Shown one piece after another: positions 4,779 through 5,552 of a DNA stretch of 5,552 nt. The position numbers were made by a program, and so were the translations under genes. Each line of letters begins with the position of its first letter. The stretch's first letter is position 1. Source of the stretch: Bacillota bacterium. Its GTDB lineage: Bacteria > Bacillota > Clostridia > Christensenellales > SZUA-584. The notes under the pieces are model-generated. The model was given only the letters and a program-made list of their open reading frames with translations, did not search any database and was not told where the DNA came from. The DNA lies in NCBI GenBank assembly GCA_023397655.1, contig JAEWTW010000056.1, forward strand, positions 1 through 5,552, given 5' to 3'.

Positions 4779-5552
4779 TCAAGAATCCGCTGCGCCATCA
4801 TCCTTCTTTTCAGGCTGTGTCTGGGGTTCTGCCGATGGCTGCTGTGCGGCATATGTATACCCCGCCATCCAGCTGCCCTGCTGCGCACCCATGGCCTGAT
4901 TATACTGCGCCATCTGCGCGTGCCACTGCGCCGCCGCCTGCTGGGCGGCCCAATCCGCTGTGTATCGCGCCTGTGCCGCAAAAACCGCCGCTGCTACCGG
5001 GTCCGCCTGCACGCGCTCCCAGCGTGTCTGCTCCGTCTCTCCGGGCTGCCGGGCCAGCGCCAGCGCCGCAAGACCGGCGTTACGGCCCACACCGGCGTCT
5101 GCCATCGCCTGAGGCGGCACACCGCGCTCCGCCGCAAGGCACAGCAGCGCTGCCGCTTTCTCATCGTCCGTGTTCAGCATCAGCCCAATAGCATTGGCGT
5201 AGTCCAGCATAGTTCCGGGCAGTACGTTTTTGGCAATCTTCCGCGCACCCGCCAACGATATTTCGCTCTCAGGCCGCTGCACCGACAGCTTGTTTTTGCC
5301 CGCGAATACCACCACCGCTATAGCGGCGGCAAACAGCGCGATATAATACAGATAAAACGGGTTGCCCAAGAACCCGAAGTCGATCTCCGGTGCATTCGGG
5401 TCTCCGACCGTGAGTATGGAGTAGTCCATCCCGACGCCGCCCACGTTGCCGGAAGACAGCAGTCCGCTCACAAAGTTCCACGCCGTGTGCAGGCCGAACG
5501 CCGCCCACAGGCTGTTTGTCCTTATCGTCACCACCGCCATCAGCATGCCCAG
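4779..5552 (-). CDS. CPBP/CAAX-type intramembrane protease, C-terminal part (5' end outside window)
   Basis: Only the last 257 residues are visible; the reading frame stays open through the window edge, so the start and earlier catalytic motifs are missing. Visible residues 11-27 (RTNSLWAAFGLHTAWNF) match the late conserved motif of the CPBP family (CAAX proteases and bacteriocin-processing enzymes), in which His22 and Asn26 belong to the predicted metal site. A second transmembrane helix follows at about 66-84. After it comes an unusual cytoplasmic extension of about 170 residues. The first half is helical and somewhat repeat-like (NAIGLMLNTDDEKAAALLCL), and the last 80 residues are rich in Ala and Gln, ending in a charged EKKDDGAADS tail. 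Ordinary family members end soon after the last helix. Bacterial members are linked to bacteriocin immunity, peptide maturation or protein processing, but the substrate here is unknown. The Met at 5546 is internal, not a start. Confidence 0.82.
   Translation of the reverse strand: MGMLMAVVTIRTNSLWAAFGLHTAWNFVSGLLSSGNVGGVGMDYSILTVGDPNAPEIDFGFLGNPFYLYYIALFAAAIAVVVFAGKNKLSVQRPESEISLAGARKIAKNVLPGTMLDYANAIGLMLNTDDEKAAALLCLAAERGVPPQAMADAGVGRNAGLAALALARQPGETEQTRWERVQADPVAAAVFAAQARYTADWAAQQAAAQWHAQMAQYNQAMGAQQGSWMAGYTYAAQQPSAEPQTQPEKKDDGAADS

Noticed and set aside
4766..4792. A possible shared terminator between the convergent phosphotransferase and protease genes
   Set aside because: Only a weak 5-bp CAGCG/CGCTG pairing with a 17-base loop and no T-run is present.
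3971..4981. A 336-codon open frame on the minus strand opposite the phosphotransferase
   Set aside because: It is antisense to a gene with complete catalytic motifs. Its Arg/His-rich translation is typical of a shadow frame in GC-rich DNA.

Overview
The window looks like a stretch of chromosome from a moderately GC-rich low-GC-phylum bacterium (Bacillota, probably class Clostridia). The reasons are strong AGGAGG-type ribosome binding sites, sigma-A-like promoters with 17-bp spacers, many short intrinsic terminators, and a gene set of zinc-ribbon membrane protein, GIN/DUF2807 lipoproteins and CPBP protease that is common there. The genus cannot be read from the sequence. There are no rRNA or tRNA genes, CRISPR arrays or transposase genes.

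Layout from left to right: positions 1-200 hold no convincing gene. They carry palindromic DNA that resembles a small dispersed repeat, a strong hairpin with a T-run reading rightward, and a leftward terminator. A leftward gene (201-734) encodes a 177-residue protein resembling the N-terminal domain of AbiJ-type abortive-infection proteins but lacking the C-terminal HEPN effector. Its promoter sits so close to the start codon that the mRNA is predicted to be leaderless. Next is a leftward zinc-ribbon, single-pass membrane protein (890-1852) with its own extended -10 promoter and terminator. Then comes a leftward two-gene operon (3604 to 1971) encoding two ungapped 269-residue paralogous lipoproteins of the GIN/DUF2807 beta-helix type. 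One has GSGD at nearly every turn, the other GSGS. A 318-bp intergenic region holds divergent promoters, one for the lipoprotein operon (with a predicted leader of about 155 nt) and one for a rightward APH-family phosphotransferase (3923-4765). The window ends in the 3' part of a leftward CPBP/CAAX-type membrane protease gene (4779-5552) with a long Ala/Gln-rich cytoplasmic tail, convergent with the phosphotransferase.

The genes mostly form separate transcription units. Three encode envelope-exposed or membrane proteins (zinc-ribbon protein, lipoprotein pair, CPBP protease) and one is a probable defence-gene remnant or orphan domain. The sequence does not show that they act in one pathway. 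The best candidates for something new are the GSGD/GSGS lipoprotein pair and the effector-less, probably leaderless AbiJ-NTD-like gene.
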